DNA of 6,890 nucleotides from Prevotellaceae bacterium (GCA_031258915.1 JAIRMD010000012.1:1-6890), one strand, 5' to 3'; numbered from the stretch's first letter, positions 1 through 6,721 are shown. Made by a program: numbers and translations. The notes: generated by a model not told the origin, from the letters alone.

Positions 1-1407
1 CCGGCGTGGTACCTGCCGCAGGGCGGCGTGGTGGTGGCCGAGACGGAGGAGGAGGCGCTCGCTTTGGCGCGCGAAAAAACCAAAAACCCCCAGCTCGCGC
101 TCGCCGACCTGCGGCAGGACGAGGACTGCCTCGACACGTGGTTTTCGTCGTGGCTGTGGCCTGTCTCGGTGTTCGACCCCAGCGTGCCCGGCCACCCGGA
201 GGCCGACCCCAACAACGACTTGCAGTACTACTACCCCACCGCCGACCTCGTTACCGCCCCCGAAATCCTGTTCTTTTGGGTTGCCCGCATGATCATTGCC
301 GGATACGAGTGGGCGGGCGGATACCCCTTCAAAAACGTTTACCTTACCGGCATTGTGCGCGACAAGCAGGGGCGCAAAATGTCGAAGTCGCTGGGCAACT
401 CGCCCGACCCCATTGCGCTGATAGAGAAGTACGGCGCGGACGGCGTGCGGCTGGGCATGCTGCTCGCCTCGCCCGCCGGAAGCGACCTGCCCTTTGACGA
501 AAGCCTGTGCGAGCAGGGGCGCAACTTCTGCAACAAGATATGGAACGTGTTCCGCCTCATAAAGGGGTGGGCGCCGAGCGATGCCGAGCCGCAGCCCGAG
601 CACGCGCGGGTGGCGGTGGAGTGGTTTGCGGCGCTCATGGCCAAAACGCTGCTGAGCGTAGCCGACAACTTTGAAAAGTACCGCCTCTCGGAGGCGCTCA
701 TGGAGCTATACAAGCTCTACTGGGACGAATTCTCGGGCTGGTACCTCGAAATCGTCAAGCCGCAGCAGGGGCGGCCAATGGACAAAAAAACGTACGGCGC
801 AACGCTCAACATCTTCGACGCCATGCTGCGGCTGCTGCACCCCTTCATGCCGTTCATCACGGAGGAGCTGTGGCAAAACCTCGCCAACCGCGCAGAGGGC
901 GAGAGCATCATGACGGCGCTGCAACCCCGCGCACGGGAGTTTGACGAAGAAACGCTGAGCAGCTTTGAGCAGGCAAAGCAGGTGGTTACCGGCATCCGCA
1001 GCATCCGCAAGGAAAAAAATATACCGGGCAGGGAGCCGCTCAAGCTCTTGGTGAGGGGAGAAGCCTCGCCCGCCACCGAAGCTATCGCCGTCAGGCTGGC
1101 AAATGTTTCGCAGGTTGTAGGCGTAGAGGAAATTACGGAGAAGCGGTGCGCCTCGTTTCTGGTGCAAACAACGGAATTTTACGTGCCCCTCGGCAGCATG
1201 GCCAACGTAGCGGAGGAGCGCAAAAAGCTGGAGAGCGAGTTGGCGCACTTCAAGAAGTTCCTCGCCGGCGTGCAGGCAAAGCTGGGCAACGAAAAGTTCA
1301 CCGCCGGTGCGCCCGAAAACATCGTGGCGCTGGAGCGCAAAAAGCAGCGCGACGCCGAAGCCAAAATCGCCTCCATCGAAGAGCAGCTCAAGCAGCTCGA
1401 AGGCTGA
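1..1407 (+). CDS. valS: Valyl-tRNA synthetase, C-terminal part (5' end outside window)
   Basis: Class I aminoacyl-tRNA synthetase that attaches valine to tRNA-Val in the cytoplasm. The frame is open from base 1, giving 468 residues; family members are about 870 aa, so roughly the first 400 residues, including the HIGH motif and most of the editing domain, lie upstream. Visible landmarks in window residue numbers: the ValRS signature DTWFSS at 45-50 followed by LWP, the catalytic KMSKS loop at 126-130 (bases 376-390) with the conserved LGNSPDP after it, the helical anticodon-binding domain at about 200-310, and the C-terminal tRNA-binding coiled coil from about 400, with the family-typical KLGNEKFTAGAPENIV and a final Lys/Glu-rich helix. 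The C-terminus is complete and shows no damage. The DNA is GC-rich. The next gene starts 24 bp downstream with no terminator between, so the two are probably co-transcribed. ValRS rather than IleRS or LeuRS is indicated by DTWFSS..LWP and by the C-terminal arm. Confidence 0.97.
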   Translation, partial: PAWYLPQGGVVVAETEEEALALAREKTKNPQLALADLRQDEDCLDTWFSSWLWPVSVFDPSVPGHPEADPNNDLQYYYPTADLVTAPEILFFWVARMIIAGYEWAGGYPFKNVYLTGIVRDKQGRKMSKSLGNSPDPIALIEKYGADGVRLGMLLASPAGSDLPFDESLCEQGRNFCNKIWNVFRLIKGWAPSDAEPQPEHARVAVEWFAALMAKTLLSVADNFEKYRLSEALMELYKLYWDEFSGWYLEIVKPQQGRPMDKKTYGATLNIFDAMLRLLHPFMPFITEELWQNLANRAEGESIMTALQPRAREFDEETLSSFEQAKQVVTGIRSIRKEKNIPGREPLKLLVRGEASPATEAIAVRLANVSQVVGVEEITEKRCASFLVQTTEFYVPLGSMANVAEERKKLESELAHFKKFLAGVQAKLGNEKFTAGAPENIVALERKKQRDAEAKIASIEEQLKQLEG

Positions 1408-1431
1408 AAAAGTAAACAGAAGCAACGCAAC

Positions 1432-2988
1432 ATGTCCTTTATAAATTCCATATTTAACTTAATGTTCAAGAGCCGCCTGACGGAGATAGACGGCTTCCGC
1501 AAAAACCCGGCGGCGGCGCAGGAGCGCCAGCTGCTGCAAAGCGTAGAGAGGTCGCAAGATTCGGAGTTTGGCCTGCAGCACGATTTTTCGTCAATAAGGA
1601 GCGTTGAGGCCTACCAGCAGCGCGTCCCGCTGCACCACTCCGGCAACCTCCGCCCGCTCATTGAGCGCATGATGCAGGGCGAGGGCAACGTGCTGTGCAG
1701 CGAGGAGGTAAAGTGGTTTGCCAAGTCATCCGGCACCACCACCGAGAAGAGCAAGTTCATCCCCGTGCCGCAGTGCTCGTTAGACAGCTGCCACTACCGC
1801 GGCGCAAAGGACGTGCTGACCTTTTACCTCAACCGCTACCCCGACAGCAACATCCTCACCAACAAAGGGCTGACCCTTGGCGGAAGCCATCAGGTGGTGA
1901 GCATTGGCGCCAGCACCTACTGCGGCGACCTGTCGGCCATCCTTATCGAAAACGCGCCGCTCATTACCGAGCTGGTGCGCACGCCCAGCCGGGAGGTGGC
2001 GCTCATTGCCGACTTTGGGGAGAAGGTGAGGCGGATAGCGGAGGAAACGCTCAGCGAAAACGTGGTGCAGTTCGTCGGCGTGCCCTCGTGGAACTTAGTG
2101 CTGATGCGCTACCTGCTGCGCTACGCCGGCAAGAGCAACCTGCTCGAAGTATGGCCGCAGCTGGAGCTCTTCGTGCACGGCGGGGTTAGCTTTGCCCCCT
2201 ACCGGGAGCAGTTCCGCGACATTATCCCCTCGCCCGACATGCGCTACCTCGAAACCTACAACGCCTCCGAGGGGTTCTTCGCCATTCAGGACGATTTGGG
2301 CGACAGCAGCATGCTGCTCATGCTCGACTACGGCATCTTCTACGAGTTCATACCCATGTCCGAGTTCGGCTCGGCAAGCCCCACGTGCCGCACCGTTGCC
2401 GACGTGCAAATGGGCGTAAGCTACGCTATGGTGATTACCACCAACGGCGGCCTGTGGCGCTACGTAATTGGCGACACGGTGGAGTTCACCTCGCTCTTCC
2501 CGCACAAAGTAAAAATCACCGGGCGCACCAAGCACTACATCAACGTATTTGGCGAGGAGCTGGTGGTAGATAACGCCGAAAATGCGCTGCGCACCGCCTG
2601 CGCTGCCACCAACGCCAGCATCAGGGACTACACGGTGGCGCCGGTCTTCATGCGCGGCGACGAAAAGGGCGGGCACGAGTGGCTTATTGAGTTTGAGCAG
2701 CCACCGGCCGACCTCGCCGTATTCGCCACCCTGCTCGACCAGGCGCTTTGCGCCGCCAACTCCGACTACGAGGCCAAGCGAAAATGCAACACCACCCTCA
2801 ACATGCCCATCGTGCGCAGCCTCGCCTCCGGCACCTTCTACCGCTGGATGACCCAGCGCGGCAAGCTCGGCGGGCAGAACAAGGTGCCCCGCCTGTACAA
2901 CACGCGCGAGTACGTAGAGCAGCTCAACCGGCTTAGCGAAGGCGGCAGCGCCGCCAACGACAGTAGCCTCCCGCTGCCGCTACCGTAA
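1432..2988 (+). CDS. GH3 auxin-responsive promoter family protein (acyl-adenylate-forming enzyme)
   Basis: Complete 518-aa protein of the GH3 family, ANL-type adenylating enzymes. Plant GH3 proteins activate a carboxylic acid with ATP and conjugate it to an amino acid; bacterial homologues are frequent in Bacteroidota but their substrate is not established. Family landmarks: phosphate-binding loop SSGTTTEKSK at 99-108, the Y-x-x-SEG motif (YNASEG) at 276-281, NGGLWRYVIGD at 338-348 whose Asp348 would bind ATP ribose, the hinge-like ITGRTKHYINVFGEE at 362-376, and a C-terminal small domain ending in the family-typical LGGQNKVPRLYNTREYVEQL. All expected motifs are present, so it is likely active. 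No signal peptide or membrane segment is seen, so it should be cytosolic. The ATG lies 24 bp after valS; the spacer is A-rich with no clear Shine-Dalgarno, as usual in this phylum. Composition matches valS. A role in conjugating amino acids is extrapolated from plants, not shown here. Confidence 0.92.
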   Translation: MSFINSIFNLMFKSRLTEIDGFRKNPAAAQERQLLQSVERSQDSEFGLQHDFSSIRSVEAYQQRVPLHHSGNLRPLIERMMQGEGNVLCSEEVKWFAKSSGTTTEKSKFIPVPQCSLDSCHYRGAKDVLTFYLNRYPDSNILTNKGLTLGGSHQVVSIGASTYCGDLSAILIENAPLITELVRTPSREVALIADFGEKVRRIAEETLSENVVQFVGVPSWNLVLMRYLLRYAGKSNLLEVWPQLELFVHGGVSFAPYREQFRDIIPSPDMRYLETYNASEGFFAIQDDLGDSSMLLMLDYGIFYEFIPMSEFGSASPTCRTVADVQMGVSYAMVITTNGGLWRYVIGDTVEFTSLFPHKVKITGRTKHYINVFGEELVVDNAENALRTACAATNASIRDYTVAPVFMRGDEKGGHEWLIEFEQPPADLAVFATLLDQALCAANSDYEAKRKCNTTLNMPIVRSLASGTFYRWMTQRGKLGGQNKVPRLYNTREYVEQLNRLSEGGSAANDSSLPLPLP

Positions 2989-3042
2989 GAATGGAAAATG
3001 AAATAAAAAATGCGCACGGCAAATATATTGCCGCTAATTTTG

Positions 3043-3050
3043 TATCTTTG
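3043..3050 (+). promoter_or_regulatory. Bacteroidota -7 promoter box of the RecG-like/AlbA_2 gene
   Basis: TATCTTTG matches the Bacteroidota -7 consensus TAnnTTTG exactly. A TTG at 3028-3030 is only 12 bp upstream, short of the usual 17-23 bp, so the -33 element is weak. Transcription would start near 3056. This excludes the upstream in-frame ATG at 3010 and supports the start at 3103. The box lies in an identical 16-bp stretch shared with the next promoter (3036-3051 and 4070-4085). Confidence 0.7.
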
Positions 3051-3102
3051 CCGTATTTTTACGTCAAAAATATCATGCGACATAAACAAAAAGGGAAGTG
3101 CT

Positions 3103-4017
3103 ATGGATGCAACAGAGCTGTTAGACATTATTCGCGGGGGCGAAACCAGCACGATGCAGCTCAAGCAGGAGCTGGACGAGGATAAAGTTGCTGCCGAAAT
3201 GATAGCCATGTCCAACTCCAAAGAAAGAAAGCTAACCGACAACGCTGAAATAGCACGGCTTTTTCAGCAGAGCGGCAGCTTGCTGGCCGACGAAATGGAG
3301 GTCTACGGCACAAGCATTGACGATATTGACGAGTGGCTATTCGCCGAGTACTTCAAGCGAGAGTTTAAGCGCAGCTTCCGGGAGAAAGGGCTGACCTACG
3401 AAGAGGCGCTAAAGGCAAAAAGGGTAACGCGAGGCGGTAAGGCTACCTTAGCCGGGCTGCTGTTTTTTGGCAGAGAACCGCAGGCGGTAAAGCCTGCGCT
3501 AACGGTTAAGGTTGTTTCTTTCTTTGGAAACAGCCTCTCGGCGCTGCAATACCGCAGCAAGCCGGAGGATTTGCGGGGCACCATTCCCGAGCTCTTTAAG
3601 CAGGGGATGATGTTTTTGAAGAGCAGCCTGCGCCACGCCCAGCAGGGGCAGGGCTTTAACTCCATCGGCATTTTGGAAATATCGCAAATAGCGCTGGAAG
3701 AAATTCTTCAAAACGCGCTGCTGCACCGTGACTACTTTAAGAATGCTCCTATTAGGATCCTCATCTTTGACAACCGGGTAGAAATCATTAGCCCGGGCAA
3801 GCTGCCTAACAACCTGACAGTAGATGAAGTAAAATACGGAAACCCTCTCATCCGCAACAACCTGATGGTTGCCTTTGGAGTAAACACGCTGCCTTTCAGT
3901 GGATTAGGATCTGGGTTAAGGCGGTCTTTGGAGTTACAGCCAAACATTGAGCTGGTAAACGACGTGAAAGGCGAGCAGTTTATCGTAAAAATACCAAGAA
4001 TTGAAGAGATCGGATAA
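3103..4017 (+). CDS. Schlafen/AlbA_2-type RecG-like ATP-binding protein with internal deletion of the AlbA_2 domain
   Basis: 304-aa protein of the family often named RNA-binding domain-containing or putative transcriptional regulator (AlbA_2 plus RecG-like C-terminus, HATPase_c_4). Residues 1-39 are the start of AlbA_2, with the ETSTMQLK strand and KVAAEMIAMSNS. They join directly at about 40-43 to ERKLTDNAEIARLFQQSG, which in intact relatives follows the end of that domain. About 80 residues are therefore absent, including the GG..GV core and the stretch leading to a G-[SA]-DKRK sequence. The rest is normal: ATPase-like N-box with Asn204 and HRDY at 208-211, ISPGKLPN at 229-236, and the glycine loop GLGSGL at 267-272. 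The reading frame stays open across the junction. The start at 3103 is preferred because the promoter box at 3043 lies inside the longer frame from 3010 and a weak AAGGGAAG precedes it. Members are thought to act on nucleic acid or regulate transcription; this copy has probably lost its AlbA_2 activity and may be a decaying gene. Confidence 0.82.
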   Translation: MDATELLDIIRGGETSTMQLKQELDEDKVAAEMIAMSNSKERKLTDNAEIARLFQQSGSLLADEMEVYGTSIDDIDEWLFAEYFKREFKRSFREKGLTYEEALKAKRVTRGGKATLAGLLFFGREPQAVKPALTVKVVSFFGNSLSALQYRSKPEDLRGTIPELFKQGMMFLKSSLRHAQQGQGFNSIGILEISQIALEEILQNALLHRDYFKNAPIRILIFDNRVEIISPGKLPNNLTVDEVKYGNPLIRNNLMVAFGVNTLPFSGLGSGLRRSLELQPNIELVNDVKGEQFIVKIPRIEEIG

Positions 4018-4057
4018 TGCTCCTTATAGGGAACAATTAAGGATTAATGCCAACCAT

Positions 4058-4084
4058 TTTGTACGCCCGAATTTTGTATCTTTG
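4058..4084 (+). promoter_or_regulatory. Bacteroidota promoter of the AAA_14/DUF4143 gene
   Basis: The -7 box TATCTTTG at 4077-4084 fits TAnnTTTG. A TTTG at 4058-4061 could be the -33 element, with a 15-bp gap that is slightly shorter than usual. Transcription would begin near 4091, just before a large palindrome. This implies a separate transcript from the preceding gene, which ends at 4017. Confidence 0.7.
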
Positions 4085-4096
4085 CAGCCGAGTCAA

Positions 4097-4122
4097 CTTT
4101 GAATTATCATGATATTTCAAAG
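4097..4122 (+). promoter_or_regulatory. 26-bp near-perfect palindrome at the transcription start of the DUF4143 gene
   Basis: Arms CTTTGAA (4097-4103) and TTCAAAG (4116-4122) flank the perfect palindrome TATCATGATA (4105-4114); 12 of 13 base pairs are symmetric, and only 4104/4115 mismatch. It begins 12 bp after the -7 box, where a repressor could block initiation, or it could fold as an RNA hairpin at the 5' end of the message. The 9-mer ATTATCATG inside it (4103-4111) recurs at 4134-4142, 31 bp downstream, where it is flanked by the partial symmetry ATTA...TAAT. Confidence 0.55.
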
Positions 4123-4164
4123 TTACGCCTTAGATTATCATGTAATTTTAAAAAAGCGACAGGT

Positions 4165-5304
4165 ATGTACGGCAGGAAGCAGCTATTCTCAGGCTCCGGA
4201 CAAGAAAGCCTCTTTTTGTGGGGTGCGCGGCAAACCGGAAAAAGCACGCTTTTGAAAGCGCTTTTTCCCGATGCGCTATGGTTTGACTTGCTAATTTCGA
4301 GTGAGTATAGGCGCTTGAGCGCAAAGCCGGATATTCTCCGCGAAACCGTTTTGGCAAACCTAAGCACAACGCCTGTAATCGTTGACGAAATACAGCAAAT
4401 ACCGGGCCTGCTCAACGAAGTGCACTGGCTGATGAGCAACCACGGCGTGCGGTTTATCCTTAGCGGCTCAAGCCCGCGAAAAATCCTTCGGTCGGGCGCA
4501 AATTTACTGGGCGGCCGGGCGCTACGCTACGAGCTGTATCCGCTTGTCAGCGCCGAAATACCCGAATTTAATTTAGCGCGGGCAATCAACAACGGCCTTT
4601 TGCCCCGCCACTACGACGCAGCCAACCCCCAAAGAATGATTGCGGCATACGTTGGCAGCTACTTGCGCGACGAAATCGCCGCCGAAGCGCGCCTGCGGGA
4701 CGCAGGAGTTTTTGCCCGCTTCCTTGAAGTTGCGGCGCTCACAAACGGCGAAATGGTTAACTACACCAACATTGCCTCCGACTGCGGCGTGAGCATCACA
4801 ACGGTAAAGGAGTACTTTCAGATTATGGAAGATACGCTGATTGGGAGGTATCTGCCCTCTTTTCGGAAGCGCCCCAAGCGGCGGGTGATTGCTGCCCCGA
4901 AGTTTTACCTGTTTGATGTAGGCATTGCCAACAATTTGCTCGGCAGAGGCTGCATAGCGCAGGGAACGGAGCTGTTCGGCAAAGCGTTTGAGCATTTTAT
5001 CTATCAGGAAATATACGCGCACAGCCGCTACTCCGAAAGCGAATACCCTATTTACTACTGGCGCACGGCCTCGCAGCTGGAAGTTGATTTTGTGCTTGGC
5101 GACCACGAAGTAGCTATCGAGGTAAAAGCCACCGAGCAGGCTTCCGGAAGGCATCTACGGGGGCTAAAAGCTTTTACCGAAGAGTACGCCGTAAAAAAGG
5201 CTATTCTGGTAAGCAACGACCCATTACCCCGCCTTGCGGGCAGCGTGCTTATCCTACCCTGGAAAATATTCTTAGACAGGCTGTGGGCTGGCGAAATTAT
5301 TTGA
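4165..5304 (+). CDS. AAA_14/DUF4143 ATP-binding protein
   Basis: Complete 379-aa protein of the AAA_14 plus DUF4143 ATPase family, multi-copy in many Bacteroidota; cellular role unknown. Walker A is GARQTGKST at 20-28, Walker B PVIVDEIQQIP at 70-80, and a sensor-like FILSGSSPRKI at 97-107. A winged-helix-like segment spans about 193-225 (NGEMVNYTNIASDCGVS followed by TTVKEYFQI). The C-terminal DUF4143 part holds a PD-(D/E)xK nuclease-like pattern: YYWRT at 297, Asp308 in EVDFVL, and Glu319/Lys321 in IEVKAT. These residues are intact, although nuclease activity in this family is not established. The ATG at 4165 gives MYGR, close to the usual beginning just before Walker A; a TTG at 4099 would add 22 residues encoded by the palindromic leader and looks wrong. 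No signal peptide or membrane helix is seen, so it is likely cytosolic. It has its own promoter and an operator-like palindrome. Composition is more AT-rich than valS. Confidence 0.9.
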   Translation: MYGRKQLFSGSGQESLFLWGARQTGKSTLLKALFPDALWFDLLISSEYRRLSAKPDILRETVLANLSTTPVIVDEIQQIPGLLNEVHWLMSNHGVRFILSGSSPRKILRSGANLLGGRALRYELYPLVSAEIPEFNLARAINNGLLPRHYDAANPQRMIAAYVGSYLRDEIAAEARLRDAGVFARFLEVAALTNGEMVNYTNIASDCGVSITTVKEYFQIMEDTLIGRYLPSFRKRPKRRVIAAPKFYLFDVGIANNLLGRGCIAQGTELFGKAFEHFIYQEIYAHSRYSESEYPIYYWRTASQLEVDFVLGDHEVAIEVKATEQASGRHLRGLKAFTEEYAVKKAILVSNDPLPRLAGSVLILPWKIFLDRLWAGEII

Positions 5305-5358
5305 GGGGAAGCGAAGAGTTTGTACGGTTTTGCACATTTTCCGAAGGTGGAAAAAATG

Positions 5359-5437
5359 CTTATTCTAATTTTACCCCTGTTTTTAGAATAAGAGAATTCT
5401 TATTCTAATTTTGCCCCCTGTTTTTAGAATAAGAGAA
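5359..5437 (+). repeat. Tandem 40-bp palindromic repeat, putative operator of fic
   Basis: Two nearly identical units (5359-5396 and 5399-5437, period 40 bp) differ only at ACCCCT versus GCCCCCT. Each unit holds a perfect 10-bp inverted repeat CTTATTCTAA / TTAGAATAAG: 5359-5368 with 5383-5392, and 5399-5408 with 5424-5433. There are thus four half-sites in alternating orientation, at start-to-start distances of 24, 16 and 25 bp. The last half-site ends 11 bp before the fic -7 box, so a bound protein would cover the -33 region. No T-run follows, so it is not a terminator. The best reading is a regulator-binding array; the likely binder is the winged helix of the Fic protein itself, which is inference. 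Confidence 0.75.
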
Positions 5438-5444
5438 AATACAT

Positions 5445-5452
5445 TACCTTTG
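5445..5452 (+). promoter_or_regulatory. Bacteroidota -7 promoter box of fic
   Basis: TACCTTTG fits TAnnTTTG. The expected -33 position falls on TGTTTT at 5419-5424, inside the second repeat unit, about 20 bp upstream; it is not an exact TTTG. Transcription would start near 5459, leaving a leader of about 20 nt before the ATG at 5480. Confidence 0.7.
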
Positions 5453-5479
5453 TCCTATCTTTTAGTCGTAAAAATAGAA

Positions 5480-6622
5480 ATGAAAGAATTTAAGGCAGGA
5501 AAATACGTTAGCCAAGGAGGTTACAAAAGTTTTCACCCAACGATGCTAAAGCGGCAGTGGACAATTGACAACATGCCGGTTATAGCCTTGTTGAGCAAAG
5601 CAGACGGGTGCCTCGGACGTTTGGATATGTACTCAGAATATGTTGATATAGACATGTTTATTCAGGTGCACATCGCTAAAGAAGCTACGCAATCGTCGAA
5701 AATTGAGGGGACGCAAACAAAAATGGAGGAAACGTTTTTGAACGAATCGGAAATTTCCGCCGAAAAGCGAAGCGACTGGAAAGAGGTGCAGAACTATATT
5801 ACCGCTATGAATGAGGCGGTTGCCATGCTTCAAGCGTTGCCTTTTTCTGCCCGCCTAATTAAGCAGGCGCACAAAATCTTGCTGCGAGGCGTGCGCGGAC
5901 AGCACAAGTACCCCGGAGAGTACCGGAAAAGCCAGAATTGGATTGGCGGGACAACGCTCAGCAACGCCATTTTTGTTCCACCCGTTCACACGGAAATACC
6001 GGATCTTATGTCCGATATTGAGTATTTTGCCCATGACCAGAGCGACAATATTCCGGATTTGATTAAAATAGCGCTCATTCACTATCAGTTTGAAACTATT
6101 CACCCTTTTCTGGACGGCAACGGCCGTACGGGGCGTTTGCTCATAACGCTGTATCTGGTAAGTAAGGGGATTTTAAAGCGGCCGATTCTTTACTTGTCCG
6201 ATTTTTTTGAGCGAAACAGGCAGCTGTACTACGATAGCCTTATGCAGGTGCGAGCGGACAACGATATTGCGCAGTGGTTGAAATTTTTCCTGACGGGAAT
6301 AGTAGAAACTGCTCAAATAGGGGTTGCTACGTTGGAGAAAATCATGCAGCTAAAGCAATCGATTGAGATGCAGACCGATAAGTTTGGCAAGCGCGGCGCA
6401 GATGCAAGAATATTGTTGGGTTACCTGTACAAAAAACCGGTTGTTTCGGTTGCCGAAGCTATCAGCCTCATTAGCAAAGCGCCCCAAACAGCCTATAACT
6501 TGATAAATGACTTGGAAAGGGCCGGCGTGCTGAAGGAAATAACCGGCGCTCAGCGAAATAAGCTGTATTTGTTTGAGCCTTACGTCAAGCTGTTCGACAC
6601 CGCCGTTGTAGGGAATGAGTAA
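5480..6622 (+). CDS. Fic family protein (class II protein AMP-transferase with C-terminal winged helix)
   Basis: Complete 380-aa Fic protein. Fic enzymes of this class transfer AMP from ATP to hydroxyl side chains of target proteins, often themselves. The Fic_N domain spans about 20-120 and carries the inhibitory motif SSKIEG at 72-77 ([ST]xxxE[GN], inhibitory Glu76), which marks class II and would hold the enzyme in check. The active-site loop HPFLDGNGRTGR at 208-219 is fully canonical, with catalytic His208 and both arginines; the ATP/target flap lies near 158-167 (TTLSNAIFVPP). A winged helix at about 306-366 (SVAEAISLISKAPQTAYNLINDLERAGV) should bind DNA. Architecture and length fit Shewanella-type and Bacteroides Fic proteins. 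The start at 5480 is chosen because the promoter box at 5445 lies inside any longer frame; the leader is A-rich without a Shine-Dalgarno. No antitoxin gene is adjacent, as expected when inhibition is built in. The target protein is unknown. Confidence 0.93.
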   Translation: MKEFKAGKYVSQGGYKSFHPTMLKRQWTIDNMPVIALLSKADGCLGRLDMYSEYVDIDMFIQVHIAKEATQSSKIEGTQTKMEETFLNESEISAEKRSDWKEVQNYITAMNEAVAMLQALPFSARLIKQAHKILLRGVRGQHKYPGEYRKSQNWIGGTTLSNAIFVPPVHTEIPDLMSDIEYFAHDQSDNIPDLIKIALIHYQFETIHPFLDGNGRTGRLLITLYLVSKGILKRPILYLSDFFERNRQLYYDSLMQVRADNDIAQWLKFFLTGIVETAQIGVATLEKIMQLKQSIEMQTDKFGKRGADARILLGYLYKKPVVSVAEAISLISKAPQTAYNLINDLERAGVLKEITGAQRNKLYLFEPYVKLFDTAVVGNE

Positions 6623-6628
6623 GCTGTT

Positions 6629-6661
6629 GCCGTAGAAACGCGCACCGTACGTTTCTACGGC
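6629..6661 (+). terminator. Hairpin after fic, probable terminator
   Basis: A perfect 12-bp inverted repeat, GCCGTAGAAACG (6629-6640) and CGTTTCTACGGC (6650-6661), with a 9-nt loop, begins 7 bp after the fic stop codon. Only TTT follows, so it is a weak intrinsic terminator by the usual rule, though its position right after the stop fits 3'-end formation or mRNA protection. Confidence 0.65.
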
Positions 6662-6700
6662 TTTGCGCCATCCGATCAATAAAAAAAATGCAGCTTGGGT

Positions 6701-6721
6701 AAAAACGCGCCGTTTTTTTTT
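6701..6721 (+). terminator. AT-rich hairpin with T-run, possible second terminator
   Basis: AAAAACG (6701-6707) pairs with CGTTTTT (6711-6717) around a 3-nt loop, and the T-run reaches nine bases (6713-6721). The stem has only two G-C pairs, so it is weak alone, but it lies between the fic hairpin and the next promoter, where a back-up terminator would be expected. Confidence 0.35.

Noticed and set aside
706..1425. Long open frame on the - strand opposite valS
   Set aside because: It is antisense to conserved valS coding sequence in GC-rich DNA, and its translation matches no known family.
2095..2676. Long open frame on the - strand opposite the GH3 gene
   Set aside because: It is a shadow of a well-conserved gene; the composition explains the open frame and no domain is recognisable.
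3010..3102. Upstream in-frame ATG adding 31 residues to the AlbA_2/RecG-like gene
   Set aside because: The -7 box at 3043-3050 lies inside this extension, so the transcript would start after it, and the added residues do not resemble the family N-terminus.
4021..4043. TCCTTA/TAAGGA inverted repeat after the AlbA_2/RecG-like gene as terminator
   Set aside because: Six-base AT-rich arms with an 11-nt loop and no T-run; expected by chance.
4099..4164. TTG start adding 22 residues to the DUF4143 protein
   Set aside because: The extension is encoded by the palindromic leader right at the predicted transcription start; relatives begin shortly before Walker A, matching the ATG at 4165.
5337..5354. 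TTTTCC/GGAAAA hairpin after the DUF4143 gene as terminator
   Set aside because: It has only a 6-bp stem with two G-C pairs and no T-run following; too weak to call.
5359..5437. CRISPR array or intrinsic terminator reading of the tandem repeat
   Set aside because: There are only two contiguous units with no unique spacers, and the stems are AT-rich without a following T-run; the position against a promoter fits an operator better.
5411..5479. TTG start adding 23 residues to the Fic protein
   Set aside because: It lies within the operator repeat and crosses the promoter box at 5445-5452; the ATG at 5480 is the natural start.
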